64,000 nt of DNA from assembly GCA_930367215.1 (NCBI GenBank), contig OV884059.1, positions 33,223,882-33,287,881 of the forward strand. The letters are read 5' to 3'. The DNA comes from Pollenia angustigena (taxonomy: Eukaryota > Arthropoda > Insecta > Diptera > Polleniidae). Shown one piece after another: positions 18,390 to 28,129 of this stretch; position 1 is the stretch's first letter, and each line of letters starts with the position of its first letter. The notes beneath the pieces are model-generated. The model did not search any database. It worked only from the letters and a program-made list of their open reading frames with translations, and was not told the origin of the DNA. A program made the position numbers and the translations under genes.

Positions 18390-19280
18390 GGCTGTAGGAA
18401 ATATCGCCCAAAGAAAAATGGCCCAAAAAAAAAAATGAAAAATCGCCCAAATGAAGAATCGCCCAAGCGAACATGAAAAATTACCCAAAAAGGTAAATAT
18501 GAAATTTTGCCCAAAAAAACGAAAAAGGGCCCAAAAAGAAAATGAAAAATGACCCAAAAAGCAAAAACGAATTTTTTCCCAAAAAAAAAAAATAAAAAAT
18601 TACTAAATTTGCAAAAAAGTGTTCATTATTCATATAAATTTAGGTGACATGTCATAACGTCCAGTGTCGTAGTGGACACTTTTAAAGTGTCATAATGTCC
18701 ATCGAAGACGAGGACGAGGACGTAATGACACTTTGCAACGTCCGCAACTTAACTTATAATCAAAAATGTGTAAATTTTTTTTTAAAATACCGTTAAAATT
18801 TCAATTGATTTTTTTAAAGATACTTATTTAACCATAATATGGTTGTCGGTGACAATGATTTGGTTAAATTAAACATAATATGGATAAAATATTCTTATAG
18901 CTTTTACTCCGGGTGTATATATTAAATATATATATATCCAAAATAAGGATTTCATCTTCTATGGTATAACAAATACTGGCTTCGCTAACTAAAGCTTCTC
19001 TGTATAGCCGGCCTTCGGCCGGGCGCAAGGATTTTCTCCTCTATGGTATAACAAAAACCGGCTTCGCTTACTAAAGCTTCGAAAAACTGCCTTGTTTCCG
19101 AACAAGGCCGACTACGCAGAGAAGCTTTAGTTAGCGAAATCACCCAAATTTAAAAAACGAAAAATCACCCAACAATAACGATAAATAGCCCAAAAATTTT
19201 GGGCCATTTTTCATATGAAATCATGCAATTTTTTTGGGCGATTTTTCATTTTTTTTTTTTGTGCGATATTTCCTACAGCC
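18390..19280. mobile_element. Foldback element 2 (9-bp target duplication)
   Basis: 891 bp with the TIR GGCTGTAGGAAATATCGC at the left, mirrored at the right, flanked by TTTTTTTTA on both sides (18381-18389 and 19281-19289). Because the target is a T-run, the duplication is less decisive than for element 1. The arms are runs of a GCCCAAAAA..ATGAAAAAT theme. Inside, 18648-18735 carries the TGTCATAACGTCC module also found at the ends of foldback element 3. 18820-18945 carries an ATAATATGGTT/TTGGTTAAATTAAAC module shared with 59450-59600. Satellite units follow. Confidence 0.87.
18950..19130. repeat. GC-rich tandem array B with inversion centre
   Basis: One and a half direct units of the GGCCTTCGGCC satellite (palindrome at 19010-19020) run into CTGCCTTGTTTCCGAAC near 19087. 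After that the unit appears inverted (GCAGAGAAGCTTTAGTTAGC). The same turning-point sequence occurs in array C at about 59816-59850. Confidence 0.85.
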
Positions 19281-19384
19281 TTTTTTTTAGTCTGGCCTCA
19301 TCGAACAGTTTAAATTGTGGAACTCATCAGTTGACTCATATACAACATTCAAAAACAAAAACCTTAAAAGTATACTAACACCAA

Positions 19385-19850
19385 CCAGTTTACAGAAGTT
19401 TCTAGGGAAGAAACTGGACACGTGAAGAGTTTTAAAATACAAATACCATTAAAACAAAACTCAGCTCCAATACTTCGCTCTAAACGTCAAGTGGCTTGTG
19501 CCGTAAAAAAATCTATTGAAACTTTCCTCACATTAGAGCAGTGATAACCACTCCATAGACTCGCGAGCCAGTCAATAATCGTATTTTTCAGACAGACACG
19601 GTCGGCAATTCACATGTATATTACAACTTTGTTCGTTTCAAAACATCAGACTATCATCAGTCTCTGCGACCGCACACAAGCACATAATATCTTTCTGTGC
19701 GTGCGTTCGGGGCTTTCTTATTTCGGGGCTTGGTTATCACTGCATTAGAGGGAGAAGGCATTAGCACCCCAGTTTACTATTCTGATAGGGAAGCTCCGAT
19801 CGTTGTGATAAGAAAATCTTATGGTAGGCTTATGTCCAATTTTTAAAATA
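19385..19850 (+). pseudogene. Gypsy reverse transcriptase N-terminal fragment, split by a MITE
   Basis: Skipping the inserted element at 19539-19742 together with one copy of its duplication, the + strand reads continuously. It begins FTEVSREETGHVKSFKIQIP, has an APILRSKRQVACAVKKSIE block, and continues EGEGISTPVYYSD then APIVVIRKSYG. This is the conserved start of a Gypsy RT domain (Pro-Ile/Arg block, TPV.YSDWAAPIV). Conserved Trp and other residues are altered, and nothing recognisable follows. Dead fragment. Confidence 0.75.
19539..19742. mobile_element. 204-bp hAT-type MITE (8-bp duplication)
   Basis: The TIR CAGTGATAACCA at 19539-19550 is mirrored at 19731-19742. A perfect 8-bp duplication CATTAGAG lies at 19531-19538 and 19743-19750. 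Removing the element and one duplication restores the reading frame of the Gypsy RT fragment it interrupts. 8-bp duplications and CAG-starting ends are typical of hAT. Confidence 0.92.
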
Positions 19851-20799
19851 GTGTTTAAATCTTTGTTATTTTAATTTTTACATAAACTTAAATCGTATTA
19901 AAAAAACAGATTAATTATTCAGTTTTATTTAATTAAGATAAAAGTATGGTGGTAGCATACTAAATACAAAAAAAAAATAATAAAAAAAGTGTAGTTATCA
20001 ACAAGGTGGTCGCAAAAAATCGCTGACTGTTATTGCTTTGCCTATTGTTGTAACAGTGCAAATAACAAGACTAGTCCATACATGCATGTAATGAGTAGTC
20101 CATAAAGGAGTAGGAGTACTCTAAATATATGGGTAAAATATGGTCCATTTAACATTACGGTGTCCTAGGAGGGGACCATATAACCCACCGAAGTAGTCCC
20201 TAAACTACTCCATGGAGTACTAAAGTGGATAAGTTTTAAAAGTACTCCATGTTACTACAGTATGAAGTACACTTAAGGGGTAGTTAAAACCTTTTTCTTT
20301 TTCATTTTTTACTAACCGCCTTTTACGGTGTATACTGTAGTCTATTATTGCAATTATTAAATATATTTAATTAGTATTTTTTATTTGTTTACCTTTTTCC
20401 AAAAAATTTCACAAACTTTCACTTTTAAATAGACAAATAATAATGGAAACCATCAGGGCTACCAATGTGTAATACTATAAACTATAGAAAAGTATACATC
20501 ATGCAGTTTTTGGCAGCACTGCATGTTAATTTCATATAACATGGTCCATACTACAGTACATTGGACCATGTTGTAAGTAGTCCATTCATTTAAGCCACAA
20601 TGAACCACGTAGTCCAATAATATCTGTAGGAATATTGACGCTACCTTTCTAATATATTACAAAGGAAATTTAGGCCCTTATTATGTAAAACGCAACGCAA
20701 CGCCAAAGAATAACATTGAAAGCAAAAACCAAGTAATAAATATTTTGTAATTTTGTTGTTGCTTTCTAAAGAATTCACATAAATAAAGCTAGTCCAGTG
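19851..20799. other. Non-coding, dispersed repeats
   Basis: No gene. The segment at about 20055-20270 (AGTAGTCC, GTCCTAGGAGGGGACCATAT and others) is related, inverted, to 47810-48000. The segment at about 20672-20770 is related, inverted, to about 49160-49250. Confidence 0.55.
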
Positions 20800-21402
20800 C
20801 AGAGATCAGCAATGAGTAGTGAAAAAATGAGTAGAGCTAAATCATGACTCATAAATTCTTGTACTTATACGCACTCATACTTATTCCAATGTGATTCAAA
20901 CTCATATTCACTCAAAAGTTTCATTTTATTCATCGTACTCATATTTACCAACATTTGTAGTGTTTGATTTAGAATCTACTCAAGTCAATGTGTATAGGCG
21001 AAGCAAAATGCGAGGCTGCCAGATTTGTCCCCGAAATAGCAAAGTGACGATTTGGCAATTACAGTTTACTAAAGAACATGTATGAAGTAGACGATTTTTC
21101 GGCAAATTTATCTGGCAGCGCTGATTATTAAGTTGTGTGTTTTCTCTGTTGTGTTAAAACGGTAAATGGATGAGCTAAATGATTTGAATCATTGTGAGTA
21201 TTATAAGTATTTTCTTGAAATTATAAATCAAGCTGAGGTCATTTATGAGTATGCGTATAATGTCGACGTCGCACTCATAAATATTTCTCTTGTGAGTATG
21301 AGTGAATCAGAGTAGTTTAGTTTAAATGATTTCTACGCACTTATACTTACAATTGCATGAGTCAGTATGAGTAGCGAAAAAGCGATTCATTGCTGATCTC
21401 TG
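20800..21402. mobile_element. Non-autonomous hAT-type element (8-bp duplication)
   Basis: 603 bp. The TIR CAGAGATCAGCAATGA at the left is mirrored at the right. A perfect 8-bp duplication GTCCAGTG lies at 20792-20799 and 21403-21410. The subterminal regions hold many copies of ACTCATAC/GTATGAGT, arranged as expected for transposase binding sites. An inner inverted repeat (GCTGCCAGATTTG at about 21014, mirrored by about 21121) suggests another small nested element. There is no transposase. Confidence 0.92.
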
Positions 21403-22330
21403 GTCCAGTGGATAACTTTTTCTATTTTATAATCGTGCTCTCAAAAGAAAAATTAATCCATCCGTACTCAAATCAATCCGAAGCGGTATTAATAGTACGG
21501 TAAGTAAGGATTTTCTTGATTCAAGTACGCATTTTTAATCGCAAAATACTTAAATTATCCATATTTAATCTCGAATTCGTACTTGAAATAATTCGAAATG
21601 AAATTGGTTTAAGTAAAACTAAGATTGAATCCATCTCAAAATGCGCTTGATTTAAGAGTTAAAAAGTTGATTCAATGTCGAATTCGTACTTGACATAAAC
21701 CAAAAGTGAAATTGGAAGAAGAATTTTATTATGCTTGATTTACCTACCCGTTTAACACCTTACAGAATTTCAATTATAAAACACCAAAATCATTTCCGAT
21801 ATGGTTTTTACTTTAAAAACTTAATGTGCATATATAACTAAAAGTATAAACTAAATGAGAAGCGAGACTTCTCAATTTTACTTTTTTAACATGAAAATAA
21901 TGTGTTTTTGGCTTGTAATGTTGTTGTTGTTATATCTGCACACAACAAGCATATCGTTTTTTAGCTACTTGTGTAGTGTTGTTGTAATGCCTGCAACAAA
22001 CTTTGATAACTTAAATGAGATTACAACGCTTAGTTTGTAATTTTACTCTCAGAGTGGCACTACCAACGAAAAGTTTAATCCTTTTTTTACTTGGCTTAAT
22101 AATTTTGTAATTATTAAAAGAAATTCCGGAAATTAATCCTATTTAGGATTCTGTTAAGGACGTTTTAGTGTTATACGTACTTGAATTTTTGACCACGACT
22201 CGCACTTAAGTAAGTATAAAAAACTTAATTTATTCCGAGTGTTTTTCTTTCTGTATGGAATCTTTTTTTCAAAAAGCCACAAATTTATCAAATTAAATCA
22301 ATTTAAACACCTAAAGGGGGGTTAACCATA
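21403..22330. other. Non-coding, dispersed repeat
   Basis: No gene. The region about 21440-21720 (GAAAAATTAATCCATCCGTA, GAATTCGTACTTGA) is related to 36567-36690 and 37064-37100. The remaining sequence is AT-rich without features. Confidence 0.5.
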
Positions 22331-23040
22331 ATGCATGGTGTTAATTGTGTGAGTGACGCCTTAATGTCCAGTTTTTTGCCCAACTTAATTGGACATTTCC
22401 TAATTTCAGTGTTTGACAAATTCAACCATGAGCAGCGCTTTAATATTGTTGAAGCCTTTTACGAAGGTGGTTCTTCAAATCAAAATGCATTTCGAGCACT
22501 TCGTAATTTTTTTGGTCAGCATAATCGACTAAAGTCCCCACAATCTGGAGAATGGCGCAAATTTCAGCAAAAAGAGTCTGAAGGAAATGTGAAAACACCT
22601 GTTCATGCTCGCTCAGATCGTTCTCCGTACTACTTTGATAGTTAGGTCGGCCAAGCAGTTACCGCCAATGGTGTTGGCTGATTGGACTTCTTGTGGCCAG
22701 AAATTGAGGATACGGACCTGGACGATTTGTGGTTCCAAAAGGATGGTGCCACTTGCCACACAACCAACGAAACGTCGTTGCGCCGTTAATTGTCCGCCGC
22801 TATCATATGATTTGACACCGTTGGACTTCTTTTTTTTAGGGATATTTAAAAGAACAAGTGTACGCCAATAATAATAAGCTAAAAGATAAGATAATTCGGC
22901 ACATTAACGACATTGAACCTCAATTCTGTCTCACGAGTCATTGAAAAGATGGACCACCAAAAAAGTTTTGCCACCGAAGCCGTGTCGAGCATTCGGGCGA
23001 TATTTTGTTTCACACATAATTGTCATGTTTACTCTAAACA
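22331..23040 (+). pseudogene. Mariner-like (DD41D type) transposase relic
   Basis: FDKFNHEQRFNIVEAFYEGG and AFRALRNFFGQHNR mark the N-terminus. Sequence then jumps to the catalytic region: VGQAVTANGVG, DFLWPEIEDTDLDDLWFQKD, GATCHT, a deletion, DTVGL/F.GYLKE and finally GDILFHT near 23000-23015. There are multiple stops, frameshifts and deletions. It belongs to the same transposase family as 13430-14105, 39015-39890 and 42845-43270. I could not define TIRs. Confidence 0.78.
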
Positions 23041-23068
23041 TATAAACAAGCCGAATAAACTAAAGGTG

Positions 23069-23190
23069 GTGTCGAAACGGCATCTGATTTTGACAGTTCG
23101 GGCTTATTTGTTTTGATTTGTCAGTGTTTTGCTAATAATTGTTGACATTTCGAGCTAATGGCACTAACAATGCAATGCAAAAAACCAAAG
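23069..23190. repeat. Truncated copy of the 3633-3830 MITE
   Basis: AAGGTGGTGTCGAAACGG, TTTTGACAGTTCG, TTGTTTTGATTTGT, TTGACATTTCGAGCT and CAATGCAATGCAAAA occur in the same order as in the reverse complement of 3690-3815. The second TIR is missing. Confidence 0.75.
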
Positions 23191-24158
23191 ATTTTTTCAA
23201 ACGTTTTCTAAATTTTCTCGAGTGTATTTAGATAGTTACATACTTTATTAAAATAAAAAAATATTAAACACAGAAATGAAATGAAAAGACATGCAATCTT
23301 TAAACAAGAAGAAAAGGTTGGAAACCAAAGTTTAGCATGCAACAGTATTAAAAAACAACCGATCAATTTGCACACGTATCAGCAAAATACTAAAGAGGAA
23401 AATAAAAGATAGAGCAACAACAACATCAACGTCATCACAAAATATTTATGCAGTATGTTCAACATTTTCAATTCTCCGTTTGTTTTTGTTTTTTTTTTTT
23501 TTTTTGTTTAAAAAAAAAGTACCAAAGAACTCGAGAAAAAAACAAGAAAATGAGATTGAAAAAATAACAATTTATGTAGAGCCTACTAGAGGGTCTTAGA
23601 GAAAAGGTGTGTTTTATACCGAAAACGTCTTTATTAAAACAACAAAACATTTAGACGGCATTTTAGGCACCAAACACTGTCTTCCGCATCATCATCATCA
23701 TCAACATTGTAGAAAATTAATACTTCTTTTGCTTGCAACATATCGATTGAAAACTCACTCACATCACAAAATAACATGAATATTATCGTTGTTGTTGTTG
23801 CTGTTGTTGCAGATATTTTTATTACCTTTGTCGTAGTTGTTGCAGTTGATTTTCTTGTCAGTTGGAAAAGGTTGGGCCGTCCAGTAATAATATTTTCACA
23901 TACAATCCCTGTATTTTTCAATGGAATATTGAATAAAGAGTGTAACGAGATGCGTAAAACTTATTGATTTTTCACTGTTGCTTGTTGGTGTAGTCTTTTT
24001 TTTCTCTTTTGTTGTACAAGTATTATCAAAATTTAATCGCTCAACATGTTGTTAACTCTTTCAAACATTTATGGTTGTTGCTGCTGTTACAGATAAGTAA
24101 AATGCTGAACGTGAGAATTTAAGTGTAACCAGGTTAAAGAGCTTGAACTTGCAATTTT
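23191..24158. other. Non-coding with GTT-type repeats
   Basis: No gene. Poly(T) near 23488-23505, CAT repeats near 23688-23702, and GTTGTTGTTGCTGTTGTTGC-type repeats near 23785-23850 that generate valine-rich open frames. Confidence 0.5.
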
Positions 24159-24520
24159 TTAATTAGTATGTGGTTATTTGATTGTACTGTTGATGGTTTT
24201 TAATCCGAATTTTAATATTTTTAATCGGGCTAAAGTTCATCGAATTTAATTTTCATTAAATTATTTTTATGAAGAAAGGAATTTGTTGATAATTTTTCAT
24301 TCTTGACTGACTTGGGAATCGAACTCAGCTTTTCACGGAAAGGTTGTCCTTACATGTTTCTATTGAAACCACTCAATCTATTTAGAGGGGTTTGCCGTTT
24401 AACACTCATCGCCATTGACGACGACTGGCAGTCAATAGTCAAACATCAATCAATCTTTAAACCAAATGTTATTCCACTTGGTGGATCGAAATTTTTTGTG
24501 AATGATTATTTAGTTTAATT
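24159..24520 (-). repeat. tRNA-like dispersed repeat, diverged copy
   Basis: It is colinear with the left arm of the palindrome at 34512-34898: the AATTAGTA..GGTTTTTAATCC end, AAGAAAGGAATTT, the CTTGGGAATCGAACTCAG segment (T-arm/B-box-like on the minus strand), the GTCAAACATCAATC segment and the GATCGAAATTT segment. It is clearly older than the palindrome arms. Confidence 0.75.
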
Positions 24521-25004
24521 GATTAACATGAACATGTTCTTTCTTGCTTCTGATTTTTTTACAATTTCAGAAAAGATTTATTTTGTAAAATCAGATAAGT
24601 TTGATCGTTGTCTAGATTTATACTTTCTTACTAAGATACTTATTCCGGACCTCTTTTTAGCTTGCAGTGTAGAGTTTTTTGCAAAGACTTCTACATTTCT
24701 GTCTATCTTGCGCAGTTGGTTGTTCTAGGCTTGATTCTTTGTTAAGTCAGAATCTTGTTGATTGTGTCTTGCCAAGTTACTCTTTTTCTTCCTTTCGATT
24801 TAGTACCGATCGGTTTTGCTTCTACTACTTGTCTCGGTAGACGGTACTCTGGCATTCTGGCAGCACTACAAAGCTAAACTTTTATCGATTTTATATCAAA
24901 GGTTCTGTCGATAGGCTTGCTCGTGCTGTGTCGTTTCGTATTCTGTCCCGCTGTGTTTAACCTGCCAAAAGGCGTAAATATTTCATTACCGATGCCTAAA
25001 GTCT
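24521..25004. other. Non-coding stretch
   Basis: No gene or clear repeat recognised. The 69-codon frame at 24519 lacks any motif. Confidence 0.4.
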
Positions 25005-25237
25005 GGGATCTAATCACCGCATACAATATCGAGCAAAATTGATCGAAATTTTTTATTTTGGTATCATGAAACTCGATATCGAATGAAATGTGTTGAATTT
25101 GAAAGAATAGCATACGATATCGAGTAACTCGACATTACATTTATCGAGTTTTCATTCGATACTTGAGTGTCTATCGTATGCAAAAAAAATTCGATAGTTT
25201 ATACGATACGATAGTATCGAATGCGGTGATAAGACCC
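25005..25237. repeat. 233-bp MITE
   Basis: GGGATCTAATCACCGCATAC at the left pairs with ATGCGGTGATAAGACCC at the right. The interior is rich in ATCGA/TCGAT, itself partly palindromic. It shares the GGGYCT terminal pattern with the MITE at 37915-38144. Confidence 0.75.
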
Positions 25238-25704
25238 CTGTTCTTGTTTTTAGATGTAAGCGCCAGATTGGTAGTTGTGACTATTCTGCCATTAAAATCC
25301 CTATTCAACTTTTCATCCTCGCTAATTGTGACTCACAATCTGGAGTGTTTTCCCATTAGACACTATGAACAATAAAGTTCTAATTTAGAGTTAATTGCGT
25401 TTAGTACACCTTTTATAAGAAACTAGAAATTGAAAAGCGAAAATATCGAATCCAACAATAAGATATTTTTTATTATAGTAAAAAAATATGTTATAAGATC
25501 AATAATACCCTGTTCTCAAATTAAGAAAATCTTGTTGTTAAATAAACAACACGTTGTCGCCTTATTGTTTAGTTTTCTATTCTAGTCCTTCAATTTGTTC
25601 AGGTGTAGATTAAATGTTAAAAAAATAAAATAAAAGACTGTTAACATATGCTCTAAAAACAATGCTATATGCACAAAAAATATGCAGTGAAAACTTGAAT
25701 ATAT

Positions 25705-26445
25705 TGTTACGTTACTGCGTTTCAATAACATTTTGGTTTATTCCTTTATAATAAACCGTTTCGAGTTCTTTATTGCACTTTAATAAAATTAAATAAACAC
25801 AACACTTTAATGTATAACACTTATTTATTAAGAACTTAGTCACTTTAACAACCGAAATTTACAGCTTTTATTTACAACTCCTTATTGTAATCAAGACACT
25901 TCAATGTTTAAAGTAAACTTGACAAAGTCTAAACTAACACTGTCTTTTGATGCTAGCCGCCGCAAGTATTTATACTGTAATTCAGCCATCTACAACATTC
26001 GAAATGTTTCCCGAAGGTTCGAGGCTTTACTATTTACCACTCTATCGTCTATTATGATTTATGGCGGCACTTATGTTTACATAATTTCACTACTTAGTCT
26101 GAGATCACACTATGAAAGTTTTCTTTCAGAAAGTCTGAGTTTAAGGGTGAGAGAGGAGAGAAAAAAGCATGATCTCTTCCCCTCTCGTCAATAAACTCAG
26201 ACTTTCTGAAAGAAAACGTTCATAGTGTGAACCCAGACTTATACTAAAGCTTTTTTAATGGTCATTTCTAGGGCTTTCTGCACATTGGGATTGAAGTGTA
26301 CTAAATTATAACAATTTTTAATACCAATAATTAAATTACTTATGAATACAAAACAACTAATAAATACAAGATAAATAATAATTACAACTAATAATTCTTA
26401 ACCAATAATTACAACTAATTCTTAACTAAAGTTACTTTCGTAACC
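25705..26445 (-). mobile_element. Solo LTR of a Gypsy element, with nested MITE
   Basis: Read on the minus strand it starts GGTTACGAAAGTAAC and ends GCAGTAACGTAACA. This parallels the LTRs at 8780-9194 and 12108-12538 (TTACGAAAGTTAA start, AACGGTTTATTATAAA..GTAAACC near the end). ATAT flanks both sides (25701-25704 and 26446-26449), a 4-bp target duplication. The body is diverged from the other LTRs, so it is a related family, not the same one. A 142-bp MITE interrupts it. No internal region remains, as expected after LTR-LTR recombination. Confidence 0.82.
26097..26238. repeat. 142-bp MITE nested in the solo LTR
   Basis: GTCTGAGATCACACTATGAA at the left is mirrored by TTCATAGTGTGAACCCAGAC at the right, flanked by TTA on both sides (26094-26096, 26239-26241). 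The centre is a GA-rich/CT-rich stem similar to that of 5679-5820 and 53075-53214. Confidence 0.85.
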
Positions 26446-26524
26446 ATATGCTCTTAAAGTTATTAAATATATACCTGCTTTAAAAATATTACCACCATTA
26501 ATAAGATTTCTCAAAGACGTGCTA

Positions 26525-26837
26525 AATTCCCAATTTGTATTTTCGATGAATACACTGAAAGCTAGTTTCTATGCGCATTTCACTGGTTGCTTCGGCCAGA
26601 TCATCAGGAAATCGTTTTCCAAAGATTTTAGAATATTTGAAAACCAAACATTAAACAATTAAATAATATTTGCATATAAAATCCTTTTCCGTATCTAACA
26701 ATGTCATTTGCATCTCATAACTTTCGACTGGAAATTCTGCGTAAATCCAGTTCTCTACTTCAGCATTCGTGAAGTAATGTTCCGCACCAATTTGAGCTAC
26801 AAGTGATCCTTTCCTTAAAAAAATGTTTAATTGTTAT
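26525..26837 (-). pseudogene. Unrecognised exon-like open stretch
   Basis: The minus strand holds about 103 sense codons broken by a single TAA. The start can be read as a splice acceptor (TTTTTTTAAG near 26814) followed by KGSLVAQIGAEHYF, EVENWIYAEFPVES and LLDTEKDFICKYYLIV. The stop lies at 26652-26654, and the frame then continues KIFGKRFPDDLAEA to a final TAG at 26525. The amino-acid composition looks like a globular protein, unlike the AT-rich chance frames around it. I do not recognise the family. The part from 26553 on lies inside the TIR element described next, so it may be captured or be a remnant of that element's own gene. Chance cannot be excluded. Confidence 0.4.
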
Positions 26838-27447
26838 TTAAAAAATGTAAGATTTAATAATTTCATACATCGAATGTTACATGTATGCCATTAAATTTAT
26901 GAAATCAAAAAATTTTTTTATGAAAGCAACATATTTCAATAATTGCCTTAATAATTTAAATTTTCGTTATGACAATAAAAATGTCATTATAGTAATGAAA
27001 CAAAAACTTTCAATCAACGTTGTTATTGTTATTATGGACAATTTAATCTCATATTTACGCTCTTAATTGAGTAAAAAACATAGTTTTTTATCCAAAAACT
27101 ACACTGCCCCGGTAGACTAGCTGGTAGAGAGCTAGTCTATCAGCACCGAGGTTGCGTGTTCGAATCCCGCCAGAGACAGAAAAAAAAAATAAATACAGTA
27201 AAATAAAATAAGAAAAAAAAAAAAAAATAATTAAAAAAATAAAATAATTTAAAAAAAATTTTTACTTTATTGAAAGTATTCATCCAATGAATAATATTCA
27301 TAGATCTAATGTAATGTTTCATTAAATCCTTTTAATGAAACAGGTTTCATTGAACCAACGAAGCGCTGCATAGGTTCCTTTTTAATGCAATTTTTCATGG
27401 GATTAATGTCAAAATTCATTGGTATTGCGAAGAAAATTCTTTCAGTG
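26553..27447. mobile_element. TIR element (CACTGAAAG ends, TA duplication), copy 1
   Basis: The right end ...TTCTTTCAGTG at 27437-27447 is followed by TA. The left end CACTGAAAG at 26553 is preceded by TA. 26815-27447 is homologous, inverted, to 35405-36005. 26553-26814 is not and holds the exon-like stretch instead. The left end matches for only 9 bp, so it is less certain than the right. A tRNA-like segment lies inside. Confidence 0.62.
27105..27175 (+). repeat. tRNA-like segment inside the TIR element
   Basis: TAGCTGGTAGAGAGC resembles a shortened A box/D arm, and GTTCGAATCCC at about 27158-27168 is a good B box/T arm. An A-rich tract follows. The acceptor ends do not pair, so this is not a functional tRNA gene. 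The second copy at 35640-35712 (minus strand) has a decayed B box. Confidence 0.65.
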
Positions 27448-27776
27448 TACAACTTGAAGTTAGCTAAAGTAAAGATTAAATTGATTATAATGTGTTATCT
27501 GTCAATAAGCGTCTGTAAACTGTCGGATAACAGCTAACGCCAAGTTATAAAAATGGCCCTTAGAATACAAATTCAATTAAATATGAAAATTTGTATAATA
27601 AATGCTACTCCCCATGAGAAATAAATTCCCAGATTCTGTTTTTAATAATCTTTACTCAAAAGACTAAACGTGATTTATTTCCGCGAAATTACATTTTGAA
27701 AAAAAAATTATGGTTTAAATTAAAGTTTAATGGACCTACCCAACATTTTTTAATCAATAAAATTTCAAACTGCTTA
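27448..27776. other. Non-coding, dispersed repeat
   Basis: No gene. 27570-27640 (AATATGAAAATTTGTATAAT and CCATGAGAAATAAATTC) is a diverged copy of the segment at 2336-2400. Confidence 0.5.
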
Positions 27777-28129
27777 AGGCTAGATTACACTATTATACTT
27801 TGTATTAATACATGTCAAAAACTCAAGTAATATGACAAAGTGTGATAGTGTGAATGCAATGTGTCACGAAAATGACAAGTAGTAAGAAAAAAGTTTGACA
27901 TCCCATACGACTTCATCGTTTTTTGAAAAATTTCTAAACAATAATGCTTTTCATTGGATCAGGGTTGCATTTTATTTCATGTGTGAGTGTTTATACTTTG
28001 TGTGATGGTCTGAACACAAACTGTCATGTTACATTAGATTTTTTGAGAGTCGCAACAAAACTCATTAGATTTCTATCTCACAAAGTATTATGGAATACGT
28101 AAGACTTGTGAGATAGTGTAATCTAGGCT
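27777..28129. repeat. 353-bp MITE (TTA duplication)
   Basis: AGGCTAGATTACACTAT at the left pairs with ATAGTGTAATCTAGGCT at the right with one mismatch, flanked by TTA on both sides (27774-27776, 28130-28132). Three-base TWA duplications point to PIF/Harbinger. No ORF. Confidence 0.82.

Noticed and set aside
27105..27175. Functional tRNA gene
   Set aside because: A- and B-box-like sequences are present but the acceptor arms do not pair, the D arm is shortened, and the sequence is embedded in a repeated DNA element.
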